Shown in pieces: positions 38,817 through 47,917 of a DNA stretch of 64,000 bases (its first letter is position 1; every line of letters starts with the position of its first letter). The notes beneath the pieces are model-generated. The model worked only from the letters and a program-made list of their open reading frames with translations, had not been told where the DNA came from and made no database searches. Source of the DNA: Planctomycetota bacterium (GTDB lineage: Bacteria; Planctomycetota; Phycisphaerae; WQYP01); the NCBI GenBank assembly GCA_021790385.1, contig JAJYDW010000009.1, positions 19,390-83,389 of the forward strand. Reading direction: 5' to 3'. Made by a program: the position numbers and the translations under genes.

Positions 38817-38847
38817 AATTGCGAGTTACTTGCATAGTTTCGCAATT
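38817..38847. promoter_or_regulatory. Candidate ArsR-type operator: AATTGCGA-N15-TCGCAATT
   Basis: Perfect 8-bp arms at 38817-38824 and 38840-38847, about 33 nt upstream of the regulator start at 38880. Confidence 0.5.
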
Positions 38848-38879
38848 AAATACAATCGCAACTGAAGATGGAGTTGCTG

Positions 38880-39341
38880 ATGTTAACCCGGATGAATGAT
38901 GAACTGTGCGAAGTCATGTGCGAGTTCTTCTCGCTGCTGGCCCATCCGACCAGAATCCGGATGTTCTGCACTCTTCAGCATGGCCCCCAAACAGTTTCAG
39001 CACTGGCGGAACAATCACAAATTTCCTTGCCCAATGCGTCTCAACATCTGCGCGTTATGCGTCAAAGCGGAGCCTTGACCCATGAGAAGCGAGGCCAGCA
39101 GGTGTTTTATCAAATTGCTGATCCCCGATTTATCCAGGCCGCCGAAATCATTCGGGATACCTTGCTGGAAAAAGTCCAGGGTCATGCACGGCGGACGGCT
39201 CGTGGCACTGTATACCGCAAGAACCCGCGGCCACAGGCGCAATTGGCCCGGCCAGCCACTCTCTCCATGGTCACCAAAGCACACAATCAACAGAACCATA
39301 ACAAGGTTATACCTCTATTTAAGAAGGAGTTTTCATTATGA
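38880..39341 (+). CDS. ArsR family transcriptional regulator
   Basis: FFSLLAHPTRIRMFCTLQHGPQTVSALAEQSQISLPNASQHLRVMRQSGALTHEKRGQQVFYQIADPRF: wHTH of ArsR. GGAG before ATG 38880. Confidence 0.9.
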   Translation: MLTRMNDELCEVMCEFFSLLAHPTRIRMFCTLQHGPQTVSALAEQSQISLPNASQHLRVMRQSGALTHEKRGQQVFYQIADPRFIQAAEIIRDTLLEKVQGHARRTARGTVYRKNPRPQAQLARPATLSMVTKAHNQQNHNKVIPLFKKEFSL

Positions 39342-39592
39342 CCACCGAAGAATTAACCGCCATAACACCGGACAAGGTGATTGATGCCAGAGGCACAGCC
39401 TGCCCAGGCCCGCTGCTGGAAGCCAAAAAAGGTATCGGCGCGGTGAAAGTAAGCCAGATCATTGAAATCAAATCCAATGATCAAGGCTCACGCAAAGACA
39501 TCAGTGCATGGTCCGGCAAAATCGGCCATGAATTTCTCGGATTTATTGAAGCGGATGGCCACGACCGGCTGTTTGTACGCCGCAAAAAATAA
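39338..39592 (+). CDS. TusA/SirA-like sulfurtransferase
   Basis: VIDARGTACPGPLLEAKKGIGAVKVSQIIEIKSNDQGSRKDISAWSGKIGHEFLG: CPGP motif. Confidence 0.93.
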   Translation: MTTEELTAITPDKVIDARGTACPGPLLEAKKGIGAVKVSQIIEIKSNDQGSRKDISAWSGKIGHEFLGFIEADGHDRLFVRRKK

Positions 39593-39633
39593 CCGCCGAA
39601 TCTGTTGAAATACAGGCAATATCGAGGTGCTGT

Positions 39634-40122
39634 ATGGTTGCCACCTTTACTCCTAAAATTCTGGTTTTAGCCACGGAACGATGCGCCTATCCCGGCGCCG
39701 ATGCCGTAGGCAAAGCCCATCTGGAATACGGTTCCAACGTCAGTGTGCTGCGTGTGCCCTCACCGGTACTGTTTCCGATGGATTTTTATCTGCGCTGCTA
39801 TACGCGGGGAATAGACGGCATACTCATCGCCGCCTGCGGGTCTGACTGCCCGTATCGTGGTGCTTATGATCGCCTGGCCGCGCGCATTGACAAACTCACT
39901 GCCGTGATGAAGCGTGAGGGACTGGAAATTCAGAGAATTCGCCTGACTGCCATTTGTACGGTGTGTATCAAGGCATATCTCAAGGAAGTTGGTGAACTCA
40001 ATGATAAATTGCTCAAGCTGGGACCGGTTGATCGTGCCAAGGCCGCCGCCATTGAGCAAATATGCCGGCGGCAACTCAGACCCGCGGCTGCGGTTGCGGC
40101 GGTCGAACCCGTCAACGCATGA
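39634..40122 (+). CDS. MvhD-like hydrogenase iron-sulfur (delta) subunit
   Basis: ILVLATERCAYPGADAVGKAHLEYGSNVSVLRVPSPVLFPMDFYLRCYTRGIDGILIAACGSDCPYRGAYDR. Confidence 0.88.
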   Translation: MVATFTPKILVLATERCAYPGADAVGKAHLEYGSNVSVLRVPSPVLFPMDFYLRCYTRGIDGILIAACGSDCPYRGAYDRLAARIDKLTAVMKREGLEIQRIRLTAICTVCIKAYLKEVGELNDKLLKLGPVDRAKAAAIEQICRRQLRPAAAVAAVEPVNA

Positions 40123-40128
40123 TGAAAG

Positions 40129-41547
40129 GTGGATGTCATGGTAGCAATGGAGAAAAAGATTCATACGGATGTACTGGTCGTTGGCGGCGGCATCGCCGGC
40201 ATCCAATCCGCCCTGGACATGGCTGATCAGGGATTTAAGGTCATCATCGTCGAGCGGCAATCCAGCATCGGCGGCCAGATGATAGCCTTAAGCAAAGTCT
40301 TTCCCACGTTGGATTGCGCCAGTTGCATCACCACACCCAAAATGTCGGCGGCGGCTCATCATCCCAATATTCAATTGATGGTCAATACCGAAGTGAACCA
40401 GATTGAAACAGTCGGTGCTGGACAGCAGGTTACTGTGACCCGCAAGGCGACCTATGTGGACCCGGAAAAGTGTATCGGCTGCAGGCTATGCGAGTATGCC
40501 TGCGAAATCGAATATCCCGACCCTTTTGAACTGGGATTGGGGGCCATACGGGCTATTGCCATCCCCTTTACCAACGCCATTCCTCAAAAAGCGGTGCTGA
40601 ACCCGGATTATTGCACCACCTGCGGACTATGCGCCAGGGCCTGCCCTACTGACGCCATCGATTATGCCCAGGAGCCGCAAACCTTTACAATTCATGCCGA
40701 TACGGTCATCGTGGCTTCCGGTTTTGCGCTTAACAGTCTGAATGTAAAACCTCAATACAATGCGGCACAAAGTAAAAATGTCATTTCACCCTTGACAATG
40801 GAGCGGCTGCTGGCACCGCACGCCCCATACGGCCGGGTGCTGAGACCTTCGGACGGCAAAATTCCCACCTCCATCGCATTTGTTCAGTGCGCCGGATCAC
40901 GCGATGAAACCATTGGCGTCCCCTATTGTTCGCGCGTTTGCTGCATGTATGCCATCAAGCAAGCCATGCTGCTTTCCGGCGCATTGCCGATGGCCGATAT
41001 CACCATTTACTACATGGATATCCGGGCTTTTGGTAAAGGTTACGAGCAGTTCTACCAGAATGCCAAGGCCATGGGAATTAACTTTGTGCGCGGCAAAGTT
41101 GCACGTATTGAATCCGCTCCGAACGATGATATGCTGCTGCACGTTGAACTGACCGAAGAAGCAGTTGATCCCTGCCGCCAGCAGCGCCATGACCTGGTCG
41201 TCCTGGCCCAGGGCATGCTGCCGCAGTGGAATGTCTCGGAGCATTCATCGCTGCAGTGCGGATCAGACGGCTTTGTGGCCTCACCCGATGTGATCAATCC
41301 AAGCGCCACCAACCTGCCGGGTATTTTCTCCGCCGGTACCGCATCAGGCCCTAAAGATATCGTTGACACGATTACCGAATCCGGAGCAGCCGCCATGGCC
41401 GCCCGCCGTTATTTACATCAACAAAAAGGCGATAAAAACCCGGACATCCCAACCGATACGGCGGCGGTTCACCTTGTTCAGCGAGGCGCGGGAGAAATCC
41501 GTGACGGCCAAACCGTCCAAGCCGGGCTTGGAAAGGAGATCCGATGA
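40129..41547 (+). CDS. HdrA-like FAD/4Fe-4S protein 1 (QmoA-like)
   Basis: VLVVGGGIAGIQSALDMADQGFKVIIVERQSSIGGQM, FPTLDCASCITTPKM, CIGCRLCEYAC and CTTCGLCARACPTDAI. A better start may be ATG 40138. Confidence 0.92.
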   Translation: MDVMVAMEKKIHTDVLVVGGGIAGIQSALDMADQGFKVIIVERQSSIGGQMIALSKVFPTLDCASCITTPKMSAAAHHPNIQLMVNTEVNQIETVGAGQQVTVTRKATYVDPEKCIGCRLCEYACEIEYPDPFELGLGAIRAIAIPFTNAIPQKAVLNPDYCTTCGLCARACPTDAIDYAQEPQTFTIHADTVIVASGFALNSLNVKPQYNAAQSKNVISPLTMERLLAPHAPYGRVLRPSDGKIPTSIAFVQCAGSRDETIGVPYCSRVCCMYAIKQAMLLSGALPMADITIYYMDIRAFGKGYEQFYQNAKAMGINFVRGKVARIESAPNDDMLLHVELTEEAVDPCRQQRHDLVVLAQGMLPQWNVSEHSSLQCGSDGFVASPDVINPSATNLPGIFSAGTASGPKDIVDTITESGAAAMAARRYLHQQKGDKNPDIPTDTAAVHLVQRGAGEIRDGQTVQAGLGKEIR

Positions 41548-43400
41548 ATACGATCAACAACAGCCAACATGACCACCAGGAGCCTCGCATCGGCGTTTAT
41601 ATCTGCCGCTGCGGTGGAAATATTTCCGACGTCGTAGATGTTGATCGCGTCGCTGAGGTGTCCCGGCATATTCCCGGCGTGGTGGTGGCCAAGGTTCACA
41701 CTTTTTGCTGCAGTGACCCCGGCCAAAACACCATCAGCCAGGATATTCAGGCAGAAAAGCTCGACCGGGTGGTGGTGGCATCCTGCTCGCCATTTCTCCA
41801 TGAGTTGACTTTTCGCGGAGCGGTGCAGCGAGGCGGTCTGAATCCGTACCTCTACGAGCATGCGAACATTCGTGAGCAAGGTTCCTGGGCGCATAAACAT
41901 GATCCGGCGGGAGCCACCGCCAAATCCATTCGCATGATTGCCGCGGCTGTGGGCAAATTGCAATATTCCACCCCACTGGATCAAATTCGGCTTCCCAATC
42001 ATCGTAAAGCACTGGTCATCGGCGGAGGCGTTGCCGGCATGAAGGTAGCCGCCGACCTGGCCAGGCGCGGCATTCCGGTGCTGCTGGTGGAATCCAGCGG
42101 TCGTCTCGGCGGACGGTTAAATCAATGGAATCGGGTGTTTCCAACGGATACCCCCGCCGGCCAACTGGTTACTAAACTCCTGGCCCAACTGGATGCAAAC
42201 CCGCTGGTGGAAATACTGTTGAATTGCAAAGTCACCGCGGTAACCGGTTTCGTCGGCAGCTTCCAGGTAACCATTGAAGGACCGCTTGGGCCGTCTGGAG
42301 CTATGACCTCCACACAAACCACCATCGGCGCTATTGTCATGGCCACCGGCTTTAAACCCTACGTTCCCGACGATGGTGAATTTCTCTACAAAAAAGACCC
42401 GGGCGTAGTAACAATGCCCGAATTCATTGACCTGATGCGCGGCCAGCAGACTGACACCGGCGAACTGGTTTACAAAGGCAGAACCATACGCAGCGTCGCA
42501 TTTCTGCACTGCGTCGGCAGCCGGCAAATTGATGGCGTGCATACACCGCGGGCCGATGGAAAAATCAATACTTATTGCTCCCGTGTCTGCTGTACGACCA
42601 CGTTGCAGCAGGCCCTGGCAGCCAAAGAGCGTTTTCCTTCTCTACAGGTGTACGACCTGCATCAGGATATTCGCACCTATGGCCGCGGGCACGAAGATTA
42701 TTACGTACGGGCCGGCAAGGCTGGAGTCGTGTTTTTCCGTTATCACGGCGACGAAATACCGCGTGTCGCGCTTGCGGACGGCAAACGCCCTGCTGAACCA
42801 TCATTGCACATCACTTTTAAGGATTACCTCACCTGGGGTGAAGAGTTAACCCTGGATGTGGATATGCTGGTACTGGCCGTCGGCTTAATGGCCGGCGACA
42901 TTCCCGATCTGATCAATATGTTCAAACTCCCGGTCGGGGAAGATCGCTTCATCCAGGAAATTCACCCCAAGCTGCGACCGGTCGAAATATCCGTTAATGG
43001 CGTACTGTTGGCCGGAACCGTGCAGGGACCGATGAATATTGAAGAAACGCTTAACGCCGCCGGAGCGGCCGCGGTCAAGGCCAGCGCCATGTTCCTGAAA
43101 GATGTGGTGGAATTAAATCCCTATGTAGCCCAGGTGGAAACCGATCTTTGCCAGGGCAGTGGAGCCTGTGTTACCCAATGCGAATATGACGGAGCCATCG
43201 TCATGGTTGAAACCCAGGTGAACGGCAAGACCGTGCGGCAAGCCAAAGTCAACCCGGGCTTGTGTGTAGGTTGCGGGGCCTGTGTGGCGGTATGCCCCAC
43301 CCGGGCGATTAACCTTAACGGCTGGCGACTGGATCAATACGACGCCATGGTTGACGGTCTGACTGCGGATATTCCAGCGGTGGCAGCAGCCACAAGTTGA
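41544..43400 (+). CDS. HdrA-like FAD/4Fe-4S protein 2 (QmoB/HdrA-like)
   Basis: GVYICRCGGNISDVVD, ALVIGGGVAGMKVAADLARRGIPVLLVESSGRLGGRL, CVGCGACVAVCPTRAI. 4-nt overlap with the previous ORF. Confidence 0.92.
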   Translation: MNTINNSQHDHQEPRIGVYICRCGGNISDVVDVDRVAEVSRHIPGVVVAKVHTFCCSDPGQNTISQDIQAEKLDRVVVASCSPFLHELTFRGAVQRGGLNPYLYEHANIREQGSWAHKHDPAGATAKSIRMIAAAVGKLQYSTPLDQIRLPNHRKALVIGGGVAGMKVAADLARRGIPVLLVESSGRLGGRLNQWNRVFPTDTPAGQLVTKLLAQLDANPLVEILLNCKVTAVTGFVGSFQVTIEGPLGPSGAMTSTQTTIGAIVMATGFKPYVPDDGEFLYKKDPGVVTMPEFIDLMRGQQTDTGELVYKGRTIRSVAFLHCVGSRQIDGVHTPRADGKINTYCSRVCCTTTLQQALAAKERFPSLQVYDLHQDIRTYGRGHEDYYVRAGKAGVVFFRYHGDEIPRVALADGKRPAEPSLHITFKDYLTWGEELTLDVDMLVLAVGLMAGDIPDLINMFKLPVGEDRFIQEIHPKLRPVEISVNGVLLAGTVQGPMNIEETLNAAGAAAVKASAMFLKDVVELNPYVAQVETDLCQGSGACVTQCEYDGAIVMVETQVNGKTVRQAKVNPGLCVGCGACVAVCPTRAINLNGWRLDQYDAMVDGLTADIPAVAAATS

Positions 43401-43422
43401 TTTTCACACAGGAGATTTTGTC

Positions 43423-43779
43423 ATGTCTGCCAAAACACTCACTGCAGAACAGAAACAGTCGCTGGCTGCGCTGCGCAAGCGCATGGGTGGTATCAGCGAG
43501 GAAAAACGCGCCCGGCTCAAGGAACAAACAACCATTCGAAAGGCCATTCGCGAAGCGCTGGCCAAAGGCCCTGTTACCGTGCCGGAACTGGCATCCGCCA
43601 CTCAATTTCCGGCGCAGCAGGTTTTCTGGCATCTCATGGGCATGAGAAAGTACGGGCAGGTGCGCGAAGTCGGCGATGCGGACCCATACGTTCGCTACGG
43701 CCTGGTTGAAAGCGATAAACCGACAGTTCCGGAGAAAAAATCCTTCCAAGGCACAGCAGCACCGAGTTCTGCTCATTAA
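43423..43779 (+). CDS. Small winged-helix-like protein embedded in the Hdr/Qmo-like cluster
   Basis: TTIRKAIREALAKGPVTVPELASATQFPAQQVFWHLMGMRKYGQVREVGDADPYVRYGLV. RBS AGGAG; co-directional with tight gaps. Confidence 0.75.
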   Translation: MSAKTLTAEQKQSLAALRKRMGGISEEKRARLKEQTTIRKAIREALAKGPVTVPELASATQFPAQQVFWHLMGMRKYGQVREVGDADPYVRYGLVESDKPTVPEKKSFQGTAAPSSAH

Positions 43780-43803
43780 TATGGTATTTCAGGAGGTCCA
43801 GCC

Positions 43804-44955
43804 ATGACCACACAACTCCATAAGACACTCCACGAAGAGATGCATTTCTTCGGCGGCAAAGACGTGGATTTATGCATGAATTGCGGAACCTGCACCGTCA
43901 TTTGTCCCCTGGCACGGGACGAAGGCGGCACGTTTCCAAGACGCATCATCCGCCTGATTCAGACCGGCCAAAAGCGACTGTTGGTTAAAAGCCTTGATCC
44001 ATGGATGTGTTATTATTGCGGAGATTGCTCGGAAAACTGCCCGCGCCAGGCCAATCCCGCCGAAACCATGATGGCATCGCGCCGATATCTGACCTCGCAA
44101 TATGATTGGACCGGTCTGGCCCGACTATTTTATAAATCCGCTATGATGGAAATTCTGACCATTGTGCTGGTGGGCCTTTTCGTCACCGGCCTGTTTGTGT
44201 GGTTTCATGGCCCCATGGTGCTTTCCTTCCCCGTTCAGCTCAACACCTTTGCCCCGGTCAAGTGGGTTGAATTGGGTGACTGGATCATGGCGGGCACACT
44301 TTCATTTTTCCTGCTGACCAATGCCGCACGCATGGTTTGGAACACGCTGGGCGGAAAACAAATGTTTGGCATTTCCTCCCTGATATACTTCAAGGCCGTA
44401 CCGGTCTTTTTTGATCATATGTTTACCCAGCGGCGATCACGCCAATGTGGATCCACCCGCAGCCGGTCCTTCTGGCTCAAACACCTGCTGCTGGTCAGCG
44501 GTTACCTGAGCATGCTGGTATTGGTGCTGATACTGTTGCGCTGGTTCCAGACCGACCGAATTTATCCGATCTACAATCCCCAGCGACTGTGGGGTTATTA
44601 CGCCACCCTGGCCCTTTTATACCCCACCGGAGCATTCCTAATTTCCCGCTGGCGCAGAAAGGAACCCATTCATTTTTTCAGTGAAGCCAGTGACTGGATA
44701 TTTCTGGTCATGCTGTTTTTGACTGCACTTACCGGCATCATGGTCAGCCTGGCCCGAGTCAATGGATTCCCCATGACCACGTATGTGATATACGTTATTC
44801 ATCTCTCCATCGCGGTGCCCATGCTGGTGGTGGAGGTGCCATTTAGCAAATGGTCCCATTTGTTATATCGCCCCTTGGCGATGTATCTGGTCAGCGTCAA
44901 AAAGGCCGCGGCGGCGGTTTCACTCAAAACACAAACGGAGGCCGCCACTGCCTGA
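43804..44955 (+). CDS. QmoC-like protein: HdrC-type 4Fe-4S domain fused to cytochrome b-like membrane domain
   Basis: CMNCGTCTVICPLARDEGGTFPRRIIRLIQTGQKRLL...CYYCGDCSENCPRQANPAETMMASRRY, followed by several TM helices. Confidence 0.88.
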   Translation: MTTQLHKTLHEEMHFFGGKDVDLCMNCGTCTVICPLARDEGGTFPRRIIRLIQTGQKRLLVKSLDPWMCYYCGDCSENCPRQANPAETMMASRRYLTSQYDWTGLARLFYKSAMMEILTIVLVGLFVTGLFVWFHGPMVLSFPVQLNTFAPVKWVELGDWIMAGTLSFFLLTNAARMVWNTLGGKQMFGISSLIYFKAVPVFFDHMFTQRRSRQCGSTRSRSFWLKHLLLVSGYLSMLVLVLILLRWFQTDRIYPIYNPQRLWGYYATLALLYPTGAFLISRWRRKEPIHFFSEASDWIFLVMLFLTALTGIMVSLARVNGFPMTTYVIYVIHLSIAVPMLVVEVPFSKWSHLLYRPLAMYLVSVKKAAAAVSLKTQTEAATA

Positions 44956-45015
44956 TTGCGGCCAGAATGATTTGGCATGCCATGCGTATAATTTTTGATT
45001 TGAAAGGAGCTTCTT

Positions 45016-45573
45016 ATGACTGTTCTGGAAACATCTGCATGGGAGGAAAAGCTTTCCGCCCTAACCACTCGTGTGGAATCTCTGGAAAAGTCCGCGGGAA
45101 ATGACCACCTGGCCCTGGGCGTGATGAGCGGAAATCTGGATACCACCATGGCGGCGTTTATTATCGCCCTGGGGGCTACTGCTTATGATGTGCAAGTGGA
45201 TATGTTCTTTACATTCTGGGCTATTGCCGCACTGCGCGATCCTAAAAAGGCTGTACGCAAGGGATTTCTGGACAAAATGTTCGGACTGATGTTACCGCGC
45301 GGAGCCAGGGCTTTGCCACTCTCCAAACTGCAAATGGCAGGGGTTGGCCCCAAAATGATTCGCGCGGTCATGCAGCAGCGCGGCGTAAAATCGCTGGAAG
45401 GCTTAATAAAGGATGCCGGGGAACTCGGGGTTCGCATTCATATATGCGAGATGTCCATGAATGTCATGGGCTTCAAACCTGAAGAAATGATTGATTATCC
45501 CAATTTGGACTATGTTGGGGTGGCCACCTTTATTAAATTAATCGGTGAAGCCAAACAGGCATTTTTCCTGTAA
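45016..45573 (+). CDS. DsrE/DsrF-like family protein (DsrE2/DsrE3 type)
   Basis: MFFTFWAIAALRDPKK...DKMFGLMLPRGARALPLSKLQMAGVGPKMIRAVMQQRGVKSLEGLIKDAGELGVRIHICEMSMNVMGF. Confidence 0.88.
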   Translation: MTVLETSAWEEKLSALTTRVESLEKSAGNDHLALGVMSGNLDTTMAAFIIALGATAYDVQVDMFFTFWAIAALRDPKKAVRKGFLDKMFGLMLPRGARALPLSKLQMAGVGPKMIRAVMQQRGVKSLEGLIKDAGELGVRIHICEMSMNVMGFKPEEMIDYPNLDYVGVATFIKLIGEAKQAFFL

Positions 45574-45725
45574 ACTATAGTCACTAGGCCATTGGCCCTG
45601 GAGCTAATGGCGTGGTATCGCCGCTGTTTCGTGATTCGCGCGGCGGCGGGAACGAGGAGGTACCGATCGGCTTTTTCTGATTGCCTGACAGTTTCGGGCA
45701 GTGCGGCCTAAGAGGATCTGATTTT

Positions 45726-46733
45726 ATGGATATGACCACCAATTATCTCGGGATGCAACTTGTAAATCCGTTAGTTGTCGGGTCTTCGCCACTGTCTGCC
45801 GACCTGGACATGGTCAAGCGTCTGGAGGACGCTGGTGCGGCTGCGGTCGTCATGCACTCTCTTTTTGAAGAGCAAATTCGCCGTGATAGCCGGTCTTCCG
45901 TTTACTACCGGGAAATGTACGCCGATAGCTATAGGGAAGAACCCGGCCTGATGCCCACCCCGGAAGAATTTCTGCTTGGCCCTGATGAGTATCTTGAACA
46001 GATCCGCCGCATTCGCCAAGCGGTTAAAATTCCCGTCATTGCTTCCATCAACGGCATCACCGCCGGTGGCTGGGCGGAATATGCCAAATCCATTGTTCAG
46101 GCCGGTGCCCATGCCATTGAGTTAAATGCCTACCGCCTGGCCACCGAGCTAACCGTTACCGGCGATCAAATGGAAGAGGATACCATAGCGGCCATTAAGT
46201 CCGTGCGCCTGCAGGTCAACATTCCCATGGCCGTTAAACTCTGTCCGTTTTATTCTTCATTGCCCAATTTTGCCCTGAAATTAGCCGACATGGGAATTCA
46301 AGGCCTGGTTCTTTTTAACCGCTTTTATCAACCAGATATTGATCCGGAAACACGAACCGTACTGCCCCGCGTTATCATCTCAGATTCCAATGAACTGCTG
46401 CTGCGGCTGCGCTGGATTGCCATTCTGGGTGGCCGCCTGGATGTGGATCTGGCCTGTTCCGGTGGCGTACATACCCATCTGGATGTGATTAAAGCCATCA
46501 TGGCCGGGGCCAATATTACGCAAATGGTTTCCGCTTTGCTTAAGCATGGCCCGACACATTTAACTCGCATACGGGCGGATATGGAACAATGGCTGCAGAC
46601 TCACGGATACCCATCCATCCGTAAGTTGCACCGCTCTATGCAGGGTGTTGAAGGTGTGGATCCTCAAGCCCTCGAACGTGCCAACTACATGCACGTGCTG
46701 CAAAGCTGGCATTACAGCAGATCGGACCGATAG
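45726..46733 (+). CDS. Dihydroorotate dehydrogenase-like protein
   Basis: TTNYLGMQLVNPLVVGSSPLSADLDMVKRLEDAGAAAVVMHSLFEEQI; PVIASINGITAGGWAEYAKSIVQAGAHAIELN; SGGVHTHLDVIKAIMAGAN. Confidence 0.88.
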   Translation: MDMTTNYLGMQLVNPLVVGSSPLSADLDMVKRLEDAGAAAVVMHSLFEEQIRRDSRSSVYYREMYADSYREEPGLMPTPEEFLLGPDEYLEQIRRIRQAVKIPVIASINGITAGGWAEYAKSIVQAGAHAIELNAYRLATELTVTGDQMEEDTIAAIKSVRLQVNIPMAVKLCPFYSSLPNFALKLADMGIQGLVLFNRFYQPDIDPETRTVLPRVIISDSNELLLRLRWIAILGGRLDVDLACSGGVHTHLDVIKAIMAGANITQMVSALLKHGPTHLTRIRADMEQWLQTHGYPSIRKLHRSMQGVEGVDPQALERANYMHVLQSWHYSRSDR

Positions 46734-46797
46734 TCCATCAGCCAAACAGTCGCCCCCGCTCGACCCAAAATGATTGATATATCAACGGCCGACCGGC

Positions 46798-47913
46798 CTA
46801 ATAGCTGCGGTGCCGGAAAAGCCAGGTCGCGACTGAAAGAGTGATGGCGGCGATGAATGCCATTGGCCACATCTGCCCTACCAGCAGATGCAGGGGAGCC
46901 GCCTGCAAAAATACCCCACGCAAAATTACCATAAAATAACGCAATGGGTCCGCCAGCGTAATCCACTGCACCCATTGAGGCATATTGGCGATCGGCGTAG
47001 TGAAGCCGGATAGAATGATTGCCGGAACCAGAAACAAAAATGCTCCCAGCAGCCCCTGCTGCATGGTGGCGGATATAGCCGATATCGCCAGCCCCACCCC
47101 GATGGCAGCCAGCACAAACAATACGGTGCCTGCATAGAGTGTCAGCAGGTTGCCCAGCAGCGGCACATCGAACCACCACACCGCGGCTATGATCATCACC
47201 GTAGCCTCGGCCATACCAATGATAAATCCAGGCAGCGCCTTACCCACCAAAATTTCCACCGGCGTAAATGGCGTTACCAATAGTTGATCAAACGTTCCCT
47301 GCTCGCGTTCGCGGGCCACCGAAAGCGCTGTCACCAGCATGGTCACCACCAGCGTCAGCAATCCCACAATACCGGGCACAACAAACCATTGGCTTAGCAG
47401 GTTGGGATTGAACCAGGCACGGGTTACCAGTTGTGCCGGTGGCCCGGCAATATGGTGGTCCGAATCCCAATGCAGATTAAAGGTCAGAAGGATGTCCCGC
47501 ACGTATCCCAGGGCAATCAGCGCGGTATTGGAATTGCGCCCATCGACAATCACCTGCACTCTGCCCGGACGCCCGGAAAGCAAATTCCGGCTGAATTGCC
47601 GCTGAATATGCACCACCACCAGCGCCCGGCGATTATCAATCAGCGGGGCTATCTGCTGTTGGTGCGTAATCACAGCTACGCGATAAAAATAGGACGATCC
47701 ATGAAAATCCGCCAGCAAATCACGGGCAGCACCTCCGGAATCTTCATTGTACACGGCATACGGCACACGGGTTAAATCGTACGTGGCCGCGTAGCCAAAT
47801 ACCAGAAGCTGCACCAGCGGCGGAACGATGATGACAAACCGGCTTTTTTTATCCTTCAGCAGGGATAAAAATTCCTTGATCATCAAGGCCAGAATTCTCA
47901 TGATCGCAGCCAT
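46798..47913 (-). CDS. ABC-2 type transporter permease (YhhJ/YbhR-like)
   Basis: MIKEFLSLLKDKKSRFVIIVPPLVQLLVFGYAATYDL; VAREREQGTFDQLLVTPFTPVEILVGKALPGFIIG. Confidence 0.9.
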   Translation of the reverse strand: MAAIMRILALMIKEFLSLLKDKKSRFVIIVPPLVQLLVFGYAATYDLTRVPYAVYNEDSGGAARDLLADFHGSSYFYRVAVITHQQQIAPLIDNRRALVVVHIQRQFSRNLLSGRPGRVQVIVDGRNSNTALIALGYVRDILLTFNLHWDSDHHIAGPPAQLVTRAWFNPNLLSQWFVVPGIVGLLTLVVTMLVTALSVAREREQGTFDQLLVTPFTPVEILVGKALPGFIIGMAEATVMIIAAVWWFDVPLLGNLLTLYAGTVLFVLAAIGVGLAISAISATMQQGLLGAFLFLVPAIILSGFTTPIANMPQWVQWITLADPLRYFMVILRGVFLQAAPLHLLVGQMWPMAFIAAITLSVATWLFRHRSY

Positions 47914-47917
47914 GCGG

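Noticed and set aside
28250-38820. Shared 12-mer GCAGGTGTAATT at 28250 and 38809
   Set aside because: Too short to claim a repeat family; flanks do not align.
44987-44992. TATAAT upstream of the DsrE-like gene as an internal promoter
   Set aside because: No convincing -35 at suitable spacing; the gene is probably co-transcribed with the upstream cluster.
38880-45573. Canonical dissimilatory sulfate reduction locus (aprAB/qmoABC or dsrAB)
   Set aside because: No AprAB, DsrAB or Sat coding sequence in the window; only Qmo/Hdr-like and sulfur-carrier genes are present, so the pathway direction cannot be called.
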